Shown here: piece after piece, positions 16,219-24,183 of the stretch
How positions within the stretch are numbered: position 1 is the stretch's first letter
How the letters are laid out: every line of letters starts with the position of its first letter
Assembly (NCBI RefSeq): GCF_000420625.1
Contig: NZ_ATVH01000014.1
Location: 62,001 to 126,000 of the forward strand
DNA length: 64,000 nt
Direction of reading: 5' to 3'
Source: Fodinicurvata sediminis DSM 21159
GTDB taxonomy: Bacteria > Pseudomonadota > Alphaproteobacteria > Kiloniellales > DSM-21159
Program-made: the position numbers and the translations under genes
Notes under the pieces: model-generated
Database searches by the model: none
What the model was told of the DNA's origin: nothing
What the model saw: only the letters and a program-made list of their open reading frames with translations

Positions 16219-17765
16219 GTCCACTCTCCTTCTTCGGCATAATCCAGGCTATCCAGGAACATCCGGGCTTGGCTCTGCATGTCCGTCAGCTTCTGCCGCT
16301 TCATGCGGTTCAGCGCGCTCAACGGCATCGCCATGCGGGGATTGCTGTGGAAGCGTTGTTCATGCCGCGCGATGAAATCCCAATAAAGGTAATTGAAGGG
16401 GCAGGCGTCGTCGCCCGTCGCCTGTTTCACGTCGTATCTGCAGTGCCGGCAATAGTCCGACATGCGATCGATATACTTGCCGCTGGCGGCATAGGGCTTG
16501 CTGGCCATAAGGCCGCCATCGGCATGCAAGGCCATGCCATGGGTGTTGGGCAGTTCCACCCATTCGTAGGCATCGGCATAGACCACCATGTACCAGGCAT
16601 TTACCGCCCTGGGATCCAGTCCGGCCAGCAGGGCAAAGTTCCCTGCCACCATCAGGCGCTGGATATGATGTGCATAGGCATTGGCACGAGTCTCGCCGAC
16701 CACCTGGTGCAGACAGTTCATCTCGGTCTCGCCCGTCCAGTAGAAGGCCGGCAGCGGCCGCTTGGCCGCCAAGGCATTCAACTCTGCATAGCCTGGCATC
16801 TCCTGCCAATAGAGGCCGCGCACGTACTCGCGCCATCCCAGGATCTGCCGGATGAAACCCTCGACGGCATTCAGGGGCACCCGTCCCGCTTGCCAGGCTT
16901 CTTCCGCCCGGCGGCAAACCTCCAGCGGATCCAGGAGGCCGATGTTTATGTAGGCCGAGATCATGGCATGGAACAGGACCGGCGCATTCTGCTTCATGGC
17001 GTCCTGGTAATCGCCGAAGGACGGCAAGCCGTGATCCAGAAAGTACGTAAGGGCTATGTCGGCCTGATCCGCCGTGACCGCCAGGTCAAAAGGCTCAAGC
17101 ATCCCGAAATGCCTGTCGAACTCTCGCCCAACGAGTTGCAGGACTTCGCGCGTGATCCCATCCGACTCAAAACTCGGGACCTTTGGCAACGCGATGTTTT
17201 GCGGAAGGGCCTTGCGGTTCTCCCGGTCGTAATTCCACTTGCCACCCGCCGGCCGGTCCCCTTCCATCAACAGCCCCGTTTCCCGGCGCATTTCTCGATA
17301 GAAGTGCTCCATGCGCAGGGACTTGCGTCCTCGGGCCCAGCGGGCAAAACGATAATGGGAACAGATGAACCGCTGGTCTTCGCGGATTTCAACCGGAATG
17401 CCGAGTTCCGCCTCCCAATCCTCCATCTCTGCGCGCAATCGCCATTCCGAAGGCTCGGTTACCACCAAGCGGGAAATACGCAACTGCGCAACCGCGGTTC
17501 GTACCGCTTCCAAGAGATTCGCATGGACTGGCGGCTCATCGTAGCGGCGATATATCAGCTTGTGACCTTCGCTCTCCAGGCGTTCGGCAAAATGGCGCAT
17601 GGCCGAGAAAACCAGGGCAATCTTCTTCTGGTGATGGCGAACATAGTTGGCCTCGGCCTTCACTTCCGCCATCAGGACCAGGTCGTGCTGAGGTTGTGCA
17701 TCCTGGAGGCTGGAGATATGAGGTGAGAGCTGATCCCCCAGAATCAGGCGCAGGCAACGGTCCAT
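16215..17765 (-). CDS. Cryptochrome/photolyase family protein of the iron-sulfur (FeS-BCP, PhrB-like) class
   Basis: A 516-residue protein. The N-terminal LRLILGDQLSPHISSLQ is typical of the photolyase-related class (DUF523-like deoxyribodipyrimidine photolyase-related) that repairs (6-4) photoproducts in Agrobacterium PhrB. The C-terminal FAD domain includes FIRQILGWREYVRGLYW, HHIQRLMVAGNFALL and NTHGMALHADGG. The cysteines in DYCRHCRYD and DDACPFN, with one more in the FAD domain, would hold the 4Fe-4S cluster. ATG 17765 is chosen, and an in-frame TTG lies 12 bases upstream. It uses light to repair UV damage and heads the SDR/NTF2 pair. Confidence 0.92.
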   Translation of the reverse strand: MDRCLRLILGDQLSPHISSLQDAQPQHDLVLMAEVKAEANYVRHHQKKIALVFSAMRHFAERLESEGHKLIYRRYDEPPVHANLLEAVRTAVAQLRISRLVVTEPSEWRLRAEMEDWEAELGIPVEIREDQRFICSHYRFARWARGRKSLRMEHFYREMRRETGLLMEGDRPAGGKWNYDRENRKALPQNIALPKVPSFESDGITREVLQLVGREFDRHFGMLEPFDLAVTADQADIALTYFLDHGLPSFGDYQDAMKQNAPVLFHAMISAYINIGLLDPLEVCRRAEEAWQAGRVPLNAVEGFIRQILGWREYVRGLYWQEMPGYAELNALAAKRPLPAFYWTGETEMNCLHQVVGETRANAYAHHIQRLMVAGNFALLAGLDPRAVNAWYMVVYADAYEWVELPNTHGMALHADGGLMASKPYAASGKYIDRMSDYCRHCRYDVKQATGDDACPFNYLYWDFIARHEQRFHSNPRMAMPLSALNRMKRQKLTDMQSQARMFLDSLDYAEEGEWT

Positions 17766-17777
17766 CGAGATGATCAA

Positions 17778-18488
17778 TCAGGTGCCCGAGCGGCCATCGA
17801 CGCCGGCCGAGGAGAGAGGCGTACGCAGATAGCGCACCGGTTTGCCGCGCGCCTCGAACTCCAGTCCGCTCCAGCGCCCTTCCCGGTCATACCAGATATC
17901 CAGGTTCAGATCGCCGGTGACACTATAGCGGGTGGCCTCGACCGATCCTTCTTGCGTGTCCAGGTTTTCACGGCCCTGTTCGTCCACCTGCAACTCGACA
18001 ATGCGCCCGAACTGTGTATCCAGAAGGCGTTCGCGCTCCATGGCATCGGGGTTCCAGTAACTGGTTGTCAGCATGTCTGCCGGTGCAGTGAATTCCCCTT
18101 CCTCGCTGGAGTTTACCTGCAGGCCATCATCCGTAGCCTGGACTTCCACCTGATACTGCGTGCCGTCATCATCGGTTTCGCTGGACAATGAGACCAGCTT
18201 GCCATCCTGCCAGACTTCGTGGTTTCGGTGGCTGTAGCTGTAAACGGGAATGAAGGCCAGGTTGACCTCCAGTTCGATCTCGACGAAGACATGCAGTTCT
18301 TCGCCATGCTCCTCGAATCGCAGGCTGTGGGTGCCGATGTCATTGCCATCGCGCCGGACCTGAAAGTCCAGAGTGTTCTCCTCGGGAATCGCGGCGAACA
18401 CAGGAGCCACGACCAGGGTCAGCATCAAGGCCAGACCGCCCCAACGGCGTGCACCAGCGGTGGCCTGCTTCAATCTACATCCAGACAC
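17778..18488 (-). CDS. Exported DUF6134 family protein
   Basis: About 236 residues with an N-terminal signal-like hydrophobic stretch GGLALMLTLVVAPVFAA, so it is probably periplasmic. The mature part is a beta-rich acidic domain with LDFQVRRDGNDIGTHSL, PVYSYSHRNHEVW and TTSYWNPDAME, patterns of the DUF6134 family, whose function is unknown. A GTG at 18488 is preferred because GGGAAAG lies 8 bases upstream, and a GTG at 18530 is also in frame. The stop is 12 bases from the photolyase ATG, so it is probably the first gene of the photolyase-SDR-NTF2 operon. Confidence 0.78.
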   Translation of the reverse strand: MSGCRLKQATAGARRWGGLALMLTLVVAPVFAAIPEENTLDFQVRRDGNDIGTHSLRFEEHGEELHVFVEIELEVNLAFIPVYSYSHRNHEVWQDGKLVSLSSETDDDGTQYQVEVQATDDGLQVNSSEEGEFTAPADMLTTSYWNPDAMERERLLDTQFGRIVELQVDEQGRENLDTQEGSVEATRYSVTGDLNLDIWYDREGRWSGLEFEARGKPVRYLRTPLSSAGVDGRSGT

Positions 18489-18655
18489 GGCGAATTCTTT
18501 CCCATCTCGGGTGGATCGCAGGCCGTTCACCGTTTTGGCAAGCCGGCCTCGTCCAGCGCGGTCAGGATCGACCCGCTTTCCGACCGCTCTTTACGCAGCC
18601 GGTTGCCGTCTGGATCGCTTCAGTCTTTCAAGGAGATCAGCCTCTGCACAGAACG

Positions 18656-18898
18656 TCAGTCTTTTCCCTGCAAACGCTTCTTTACACGCCCGGTCATGCG
18701 ACCGGCAAAGCGCATAGGATTATCCGAAGGCCGGGTCTGGGAGGCCTGCTCTTCCCAGTCCTTGCGCAGCGTCTGGCTGGTTTCCACCATCTTCGGCTGC
18801 ACCTGACTCTGATAGACGTCCTTGGCCTTGGCCCGCACGCGAGGGTCCGAGGCAGCGCGGCGGGCGGCGCGCATCAAGAAGCTTCTGACAAGGGTCAT
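18656..18898 (-). CDS. Small basic conserved hypothetical protein
   Basis: An 80-residue, strongly basic protein beginning MTLVRSFLMRAARRAASDPRVRAKA and ending GRMTGRVKKRLQGKD. It has no membrane segment or known motif. It looks like a small alphaproteobacterial conserved protein, probably largely helical (KDVYQSQVQPKMVETSQTLR). A start at ATG 18896-18898 fits. It lies upstream of the DUF6134 gene on the same strand but 167 bases away, so operon membership is uncertain. Confidence 0.65.
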   Translation of the reverse strand: MTLVRSFLMRAARRAASDPRVRAKAKDVYQSQVQPKMVETSQTLRKDWEEQASQTRPSDNPMRFAGRMTGRVKKRLQGKD

Positions 18899-18992
18899 GA
18901 CGGTTTACCTGCTGCCTTTTCTGTTCCTCCACTCCAATATAGTGCGAAAAGGAACAGCTGTAAAAGAGGCAGAAAACTAGACTGGAACCAGA

Positions 18993-20105
18993 TCACCCGG
19001 ACTCTGCCAGGCATCCGGCAATCTGCTGTCCCAGGTTGCGCATCAGTTGATAGTAGGCAGATGGCCCTGGATCAAGGACAGCGCCCAGCGGGTCCAGCTC
19101 CGCTGTGCGCACCTCAGTGCCTTCGATCAGGCTGGAAACCAGACGCGGCTCGAACTGCGGCTCGCTGAATACGCAGACCGCTTCCAGCTGCTCCACCTTC
19201 TCCCTCAGCTCTGCCATGCGGCCCGCGCCTGGCTGGCGCTCGGGGCTCAAGGTCACCGAGCCGACGGCATTCAGACCAAAGGCCTCCTCGAAATAGCGAT
19301 ACGCATCGTGGAAGACGATGTACGGACGGTCGGCAACACCACTCAGCTGCTCCTTGAGTTCAACCTCCAACTCGTCCAGATCCTTCAGGGCTGCGTCCGT
19401 GTTTGCGTGATAGGCCTCGCTATGCGCCGGATCGACCGCGATCAGGGCATCCCGAATGGCCGTCAGCATGGCAGCTGCATTGTCCGGCGACAGCCAGATG
19501 TGCATGTCATAGTGCCCGTGTGCATGTTCTTCACCGTCGGCATATCCCCCGCCGTGGGAATGCCCGCCCTCGTCATGGTCGTGGTGCCCATCGTCGTACT
19601 GGTCATCCTCATGGCGCCCGTCTTCATGATGGGTGTCCTCATGGTGAGCATGCGTCTCGTCATGATCATGATGGCCGTGGTCATTACCGCTCGTATGATG
19701 AGCGTCGTCATGGCCGTGGTCGTGGTGATCCCAGGTTCCCTCACTGCGGTTTTCCAGAAGATGGATCCCTACGCTCTGCGACAGAGGGACGACCCGGGCA
19801 TCGCTGCTCAGGGATTCGAGGGATTGCGGCAGGAAGGACTCGAGCGATTCCCCCACCCAGAAGACGACATCGGCCTGCTCCAGGGCCCGTGCCTGGGAGG
19901 GACGCAGGCTGTAGCTGTGGGGCGAACCGCCCCCCTCGACCAGCAGGTCAGGCGCACCCACGCCCTCCATTACCTGGGAAACCAGGCTATGGACCGGCTG
20001 AATCGAGGCCACCACCTGGGGTGCATCCTGGGCAGACAGAGGGCTCGAGAACAGGACGACGCTCGTCAGGACGCCACCGAGCAGGCTGTGTTTGAGACTT
20101 TTCAT
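18993..20105 (-). CDS. znuA: Zinc ABC transporter substrate-binding protein ZnuA
   Basis: A 370-residue periplasmic protein with a signal peptide ending near SPLSAQ. Zinc ligands are expected at VASIQPVHSLV, MHIWLSPDNA and IVFHDAYRYFE, the three conserved His positions of the cluster A-I family. A long insertion (about residues 126-200) is packed with some two dozen His and many Asp residues, the metal-collecting loop of ZnuA proteins, here unusually long. It is divergent from zur-znuC-znuB with a Zur box in between, so it should be derepressed under zinc starvation. Confidence 0.95.
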   Translation of the reverse strand: MKSLKHSLLGGVLTSVVLFSSPLSAQDAPQVVASIQPVHSLVSQVMEGVGAPDLLVEGGGSPHSYSLRPSQARALEQADVVFWVGESLESFLPQSLESLSSDARVVPLSQSVGIHLLENRSEGTWDHHDHGHDDAHHTSGNDHGHHDHDETHAHHEDTHHEDGRHEDDQYDDGHHDHDEGGHSHGGGYADGEEHAHGHYDMHIWLSPDNAAAMLTAIRDALIAVDPAHSEAYHANTDAALKDLDELEVELKEQLSGVADRPYIVFHDAYRYFEEAFGLNAVGSVTLSPERQPGAGRMAELREKVEQLEAVCVFSEPQFEPRLVSSLIEGTEVRTAELDPLGAVLDPGPSAYYQLMRNLGQQIAGCLAESG

Positions 20106-20178
20106 TGGGCTGGTTCATTCCGGTGTTCGAGGAAGATGCCGCTGCCCAGTCTGGACGGCGGCAGCGCGATTCCAGAAG

Positions 20179-20193
20179 TGTTATATTATAACA
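20179..20193. promoter_or_regulatory. Zur box
   Basis: TGTTATA-T-TATAACA is a perfect 15-base palindrome, 74 bases before the znuA start and 63 before the zur start. It matches the TGTTATA-type Zur operator of proteobacteria. It should let Zur with zinc bound repress both divergent units, including its own gene. Confidence 0.85.
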
Positions 20194-20255
20194 TATTTAT
20201 CTCGACAAGCCTGCTCTTTTGTCCTATTTCTCGCCCGTGACAAGGATTCCATGCC

Positions 20256-20720
20256 ATGCCGTCTAACGATCACGATCATGACCGCTGCCTGAACGAAGCG
20301 CTCGACCGCGTCCAAGCCGTCTGTTCCGAGCGCGGTCTCAAGCTGACCGAGATGCGCCGCCGTATCCTGGAACTGATCTGGACCAGCCATCGCGCTTACG
20401 GCGCCTATGACCTGCTCGAAATGCTGCGTGCCGAACGTGGGCGGGTCGACCCGCCAACGGTTTACAGAGCGCTTGATTTTCTGCGTGACCAGGGCTTCAT
20501 ACACCGTATCGAAAGCCTGAATGCCTTCGTTGGCTGTCCCCTGCCGGATCGCAGTCACAATGGACAGTTCTTCATCTGCGACGACTGCGGAACAACACTT
20601 GAAGCCCAGGACAACAGCATCTCCAAGGCCCTGCAACGCAGTGCCGAGGAACAGGGCTTTCGCGTACAGCAGAAGATCGTGGAGTTGCGCGGTCTCTGCG
20701 CAAACTGCCGAACGGACTGA
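20256..20720 (+). CDS. zur: Fur family zinc uptake regulator Zur
   Basis: A 154-residue Fur-type regulator. The winged-helix part contains LKLTEMRRRILELIWTSHRAYGAYDLL and RVDPPTVYRALDFL. The regulatory part has HNGQFFICDDCGTT and a C-terminal LCANC, the two CxxC pairs that hold structural zinc. It heads the operon with znuC and znuB and is divergent from znuA, which identifies it as Zur rather than Fur. Confidence 0.95.
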   Translation: MPSNDHDHDRCLNEALDRVQAVCSERGLKLTEMRRRILELIWTSHRAYGAYDLLEMLRAERGRVDPPTVYRALDFLRDQGFIHRIESLNAFVGCPLPDRSHNGQFFICDDCGTTLEAQDNSISKALQRSAEEQGFRVQQKIVELRGLCANCRTD

Positions 20721-20730
20721 GACGATTCCC

Positions 20731-21528
20731 ATGACCGACAATCCTTCCCTGCTGGTCGAGACTTCCGGCCTCGGCCTGGCTCTGGGCGGCCGTCAGATCC
20801 TGGAATCCATAGACCTGGGCATAGCGCCCGGTGAGATCGTTACGGTCATCGGGCCGAACGGCGCCGGCAAGACCAGTCTGCTGCGCATTATCCTGGGTCT
20901 GCAGAAGCCTGACAGCGGGAAGGTTCACCGACGTTCCGGTCTGCGCCTCGGCTATGTTCCCCAGCGCATGTCTGTCGGGCCGACCCTGCCCCTGTCGGTT
21001 CTGCACTTCCTGTCCCTGCCGGATCGTCAACCACGCCGAAAACGCCTGGACGCACTGAACGAACTGGGCATCGGTCATTTGGCTGATGCCCAGTTGCACA
21101 GCCTCTCGGGTGGCGAGTTCCAGCGTGTACTGCTTGCGCGCACGCTGCTGCGCGATCCCGACCTGCTTGTGCTGGACGAGCCGGCGCAGGCCATCGATTT
21201 CGTCGGACAGACCGAGCTCTACCAAATGATCGACCGAGTGCGGCGCGAACGCGGCTGTGGCGTGCTGCTGGTCTCGCATGACCTGCACCTGGTCATGGCC
21301 GCCACGGATCGGGTCATCTGCCTGAACCGGCACATCTGCTGTTCCGGGGAACCCGAGACCGTCAGTCAGCACCCCGAATACCTGTCCTTGTTCGGTCCAC
21401 GCGCGGCCCAGGCACTGGCCATTTATCACCATCACCACGATCATCAACACGACCTGGACGGAGCACCGATCCAGGAAGATGGCACCAGCACCAAGCAGCC
21501 TGAGAAGCAGGAGAGCCATCATGCTTGA
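20731..21528 (+). CDS. znuC: Zinc ABC transporter ATP-binding protein ZnuC
   Basis: A 265-residue ATPase with Walker A GPNGAGKTSLL, signature LSGGEFQRVLLA, Walker B LLVLDEPAQAID and switch His in LLVSHDLHLV. The His-rich tail YHHHHDHQHD is typical of zinc transporter ATPases. The ATG at 20731 follows zur by 10 bases. Its last codons overlap the znuB start by 8 bases, so the two are translationally coupled. Confidence 0.95.
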   Translation: MTDNPSLLVETSGLGLALGGRQILESIDLGIAPGEIVTVIGPNGAGKTSLLRIILGLQKPDSGKVHRRSGLRLGYVPQRMSVGPTLPLSVLHFLSLPDRQPRRKRLDALNELGIGHLADAQLHSLSGGEFQRVLLARTLLRDPDLLVLDEPAQAIDFVGQTELYQMIDRVRRERGCGVLLVSHDLHLVMAATDRVICLNRHICCSGEPETVSQHPEYLSLFGPRAAQALAIYHHHHDHQHDLDGAPIQEDGTSTKQPEKQESHHA

Positions 21529-22318
21529 TGATTTTCTCGTCCGCGCCTTCCTGGCCGGCGCGGGTGTTGCTCTGGTTGCCGGTCCCCTTGGCTGTTTCGT
21601 GGTCTGGCGACGCATGGCCTATTTCGGCGACAGCCTATCGCACACCGCCCTGCTGGGCATCGCACTCGGTTTCCTGCTGGGAATCGACTTGCAGTTGGGA
21701 GTCATGGCCAGTTGTATCGCCATGGCCATCCTGGTCGTCGGCCTGCAACAGCAGAAACGCCTGCCCACCGACACCCTGCTGGGTATCCTGGCGCATTCGG
21801 GTCTGGCTCTGGGCCTGGTGGCCATCGCCTTCCTGGACCGCCTGCGCATCGACCTGATGGGCTATCTCTTCGGTGACATACTGGCGGTTTCCACCACCGA
21901 TCTGGCCTGGATCTACTCTGGCGCCACCCTGGTCCTTGCCTTGCTGATTTTCTTCTGGCGCCAGCTGCTGTTCGCCACCCTGCATGAAGACCTGGCGCGC
22001 GCCGAAGGCGTTCGGGTCCTGCCGCTGCGTTTGCTCCTGATGCTCACCATGGCCGTCACCATTGCTGCAGCCATGAAGATTGTCGGCGTCTTGCTGATTA
22101 CTTCGCTCCTGATCATTCCGGCCGCTACCGCCCGCCGCTTTGCCACCACGCCGGAACAGATGGCAGTCATGGCAGCTGTTGCCGGTATCCTCTCAGTGGC
22201 CGGAGGGCTTTGGGGCTCCCTGATCTATGACACGCCCTCAGGACCCAGCATCGTCGTCTGTGCGCTGCTTCTCTTTCTGCTCAGCCTCGGTCTCGGCGGT
22301 CTGCTGCGCCGGGCCTGA
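21521..22318 (+). CDS. znuB: Zinc ABC transporter permease ZnuB
   Basis: A 265-residue membrane protein of the ABC-3 family with about eight segments. Conserved stretches include VAGPLGCFVVWRRMAYFGDS, HTALLGIALGF, and AAMKIVGVLLITSLLIIPAA. It starts inside the end of znuC. The final 81 bases overlap, on the opposite strand, the end of the Na/Pi transporter gene. Both genes retain proper coding sequence there. Confidence 0.95.
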   Translation: MLDDFLVRAFLAGAGVALVAGPLGCFVVWRRMAYFGDSLSHTALLGIALGFLLGIDLQLGVMASCIAMAILVVGLQQQKRLPTDTLLGILAHSGLALGLVAIAFLDRLRIDLMGYLFGDILAVSTTDLAWIYSGATLVLALLIFFWRQLLFATLHEDLARAEGVRVLPLRLLLMLTMAVTIAAAMKIVGVLLITSLLIIPAATARRFATTPEQMAVMAAVAGILSVAGGLWGSLIYDTPSGPSIVVCALLLFLLSLGLGGLLRRA

Positions 22319-23992
22319 TTCCGAATGCGCCTGGGCCTCCTTCTGCTCGAAGGCCCTGAGGCGCGAATCGAGCAACTCACCGTGGCTTTTCAGAATGGGG
22401 TGCGCAAAGGACGTCAGGTGCGCGGTGATGCGCTTGAAGTCGCGCAGGATATCGAGGTGCAAGGCACTGGTCTCAATGCTCTCCATCTGGCCGTGGCGCA
22501 GACGCTCCATGTGACGTTCCGAGGCGTCCTGCTCCCAATCGCGAATCTTGTCCTTCTCGCGCACTAACTGGCGCGCCATCTCGATATCGCGGCTGAAAAA
22601 GACCGTCATGGCCAACTGCATCTGGGCAACCACCAGGCCATGGAACTCCTTGATCTCCTGCCAGCCTTCCTGGGAGAACTGCAGACGGTTGCGCAGGCGT
22701 TTGCTGGCCGTGCGCAGCAGATTCTTGTCGATGACGTCCCCAATATGCTCCAGGTCCGTCGTCATCGCCATGATGTCGAAACAACGCTTCATCTCGTCTT
22801 CCGACAACTGATTGCGCATGACCTTGGCGACGTAGAGCTTGATGGCTTCGTGCAGCCGGTCAATGTCGTTGTCACGCCGACTGATCGTATTGATGGATTC
22901 CTGCTCGTTCGCCTTGAAGGCATCCATGGTCTGCCGCAGCATGGTTTCCACTAGGTCCGCCATGCGCATCATTTCGCGCGTGGCACAAGCCAGCGCCATC
23001 GAAGGCTGGTCGATCACCGACTCATCCAGAAACCTCGGTTCGACACGCTCCTCGCTGAGTGATTTCTCTTCCGGCACCGCCTTTTCCAGAAAGCGTGCCA
23101 TGGGCCCGATAAGCGGCACGAAGGCCAGCGCCAACGCTATGTTGAACAGCGTGTGGAAGTTGGCCAGCTCACGTGCTGGATTGTCCTCCAGCATTCCGAG
23201 CCCGGCCGATATGGGCTCCAGAAACGGCAATACAATCAAGGCGCCGCTCAAGCGGAACAGAAGATTGCCTATGGGCAGGCGCTTGGTCGTGGCATCCCCT
23301 TGTGCGGTCAGGCCGATCATCACCAGGCCCGAACCCACATTGGCGCCCAGTACCAGCGCCAGGCCCAGGGTTCCCGGAAAGACACCGGACATCGACATGA
23401 TCAGCAGAACGATGGCGGCACTGGAATGTGACAGCCAGGTCAGCAGCGCCGCTATCACAAGGGCCAGAACCGGCTGGCCGGACAAGCTGTCCAGGACCGT
23501 CTTGACCAGTTCGCTCTCGCGCATGGGCTCGGTCGCCTCGACGATCATGTTGAGCGAAAGAACGATCAGGCCGAGCGCCAGGATGATCCGCCCCAGGTTG
23601 CGCAACCAAGCGAACTGCCCTGCCGAAAAGGCCAGGAAGCCGGTGATCAGCAGTCCGGGCGCCAAAAAAGAGATGTCGAAGGACAGGATCTGGACCACGA
23701 CGGTGGTGCCTATGTCGGCGCCCAGCATGATGGCCAGAGCTGGGGCCAGCATCACCAATCCCTGCTGCAGGAAGGTCACGAGAAGAAGCGCCGTGGCTGT
23801 TGAGCTTTGCAGCGCGGCTGCAACACCGGTGCCCGTCACGCAGGCAAGCCAGCGGTTCTGGGTGGCGCGTGAAAGATAGCGGCGGAAATCCGCTCCGAAA
23901 GCCTCGCGGACATAATGGGACACCATCTTCGTTGCCCAAAGCAGAAGGGCAACGCTTCCCAAAAGATTTATGAGCCAAAAATCTTCCGACAT
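22238..23992 (-). CDS. Na/Pi cotransporter family protein with PhoU-like C-terminal domain
   Basis: A 584-residue protein. The membrane half holds the duplicated Na/Pi-cotransporter unit, with a QSSTATALLLVTF motif in the first repeat and SHSSAAIVLLIMSMS in the second. After about residue 330 there is a cytosolic PhoU-like helical domain with MTTDLEHIGDVIDKNL. A charged C-terminal tail (EAEQKEKQRTDDD) is encoded inside the end of znuB on the other strand. It probably moves phosphate with sodium; substrate and direction are not proven. It may be regulated by the sensor kinase gene upstream on the same strand, but this is only adjacency. Confidence 0.9.
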   Translation of the reverse strand: MSEDFWLINLLGSVALLLWATKMVSHYVREAFGADFRRYLSRATQNRWLACVTGTGVAAALQSSTATALLLVTFLQQGLVMLAPALAIMLGADIGTTVVVQILSFDISFLAPGLLITGFLAFSAGQFAWLRNLGRIILALGLIVLSLNMIVEATEPMRESELVKTVLDSLSGQPVLALVIAALLTWLSHSSAAIVLLIMSMSGVFPGTLGLALVLGANVGSGLVMIGLTAQGDATTKRLPIGNLLFRLSGALIVLPFLEPISAGLGMLEDNPARELANFHTLFNIALALAFVPLIGPMARFLEKAVPEEKSLSEERVEPRFLDESVIDQPSMALACATREMMRMADLVETMLRQTMDAFKANEQESINTISRRDNDIDRLHEAIKLYVAKVMRNQLSEDEMKRCFDIMAMTTDLEHIGDVIDKNLLRTASKRLRNRLQFSQEGWQEIKEFHGLVVAQMQLAMTVFFSRDIEMARQLVREKDKIRDWEQDASERHMERLRHGQMESIETSALHLDILRDFKRITAHLTSFAHPILKSHGELLDSRLRAFEQKEAQAHSESGPAQQTAETEAEQKEKQRTDDDAGS

Positions 23993-24183
23993 CGTCAGAG
24001 GCGATCAACACTATTCCAACGGAGAGACGGGTAACCTGCCGGGCGCAGCCGACAGGCAACTGTCATGAATGTGAAACACAATCTCACTATGTCAGACAAT
24101 TCAGATTTGTCCATTGCCCAGCGGGGACATCGTACACGTGCCAAAGCCGGACAAGCCGGCCATGACGACACGCAGCTGGGAAA

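Noticed and set aside
16269-17726. A 485-codon plus-strand frame opposite the photolyase gene
   Set aside because: The photolyase has intact family motifs throughout, and the antisense product has none.
18531-18655. Possible RpoE/ChrR-type (TGATC...-10) promoter before the DUF6134-photolyase operon
   Set aside because: A TGATCTC stretch exists on the minus strand near 18640, but no matching -10 at 16-17 bases could be found, so it is not listed as a promoter.
23993-24183. Pho-box-like CTGTCAT sequence upstream of the Na/Pi transporter
   Set aside because: It is in the wrong orientation for the minus-strand gene, and the second repeat is poor (4 of 7).
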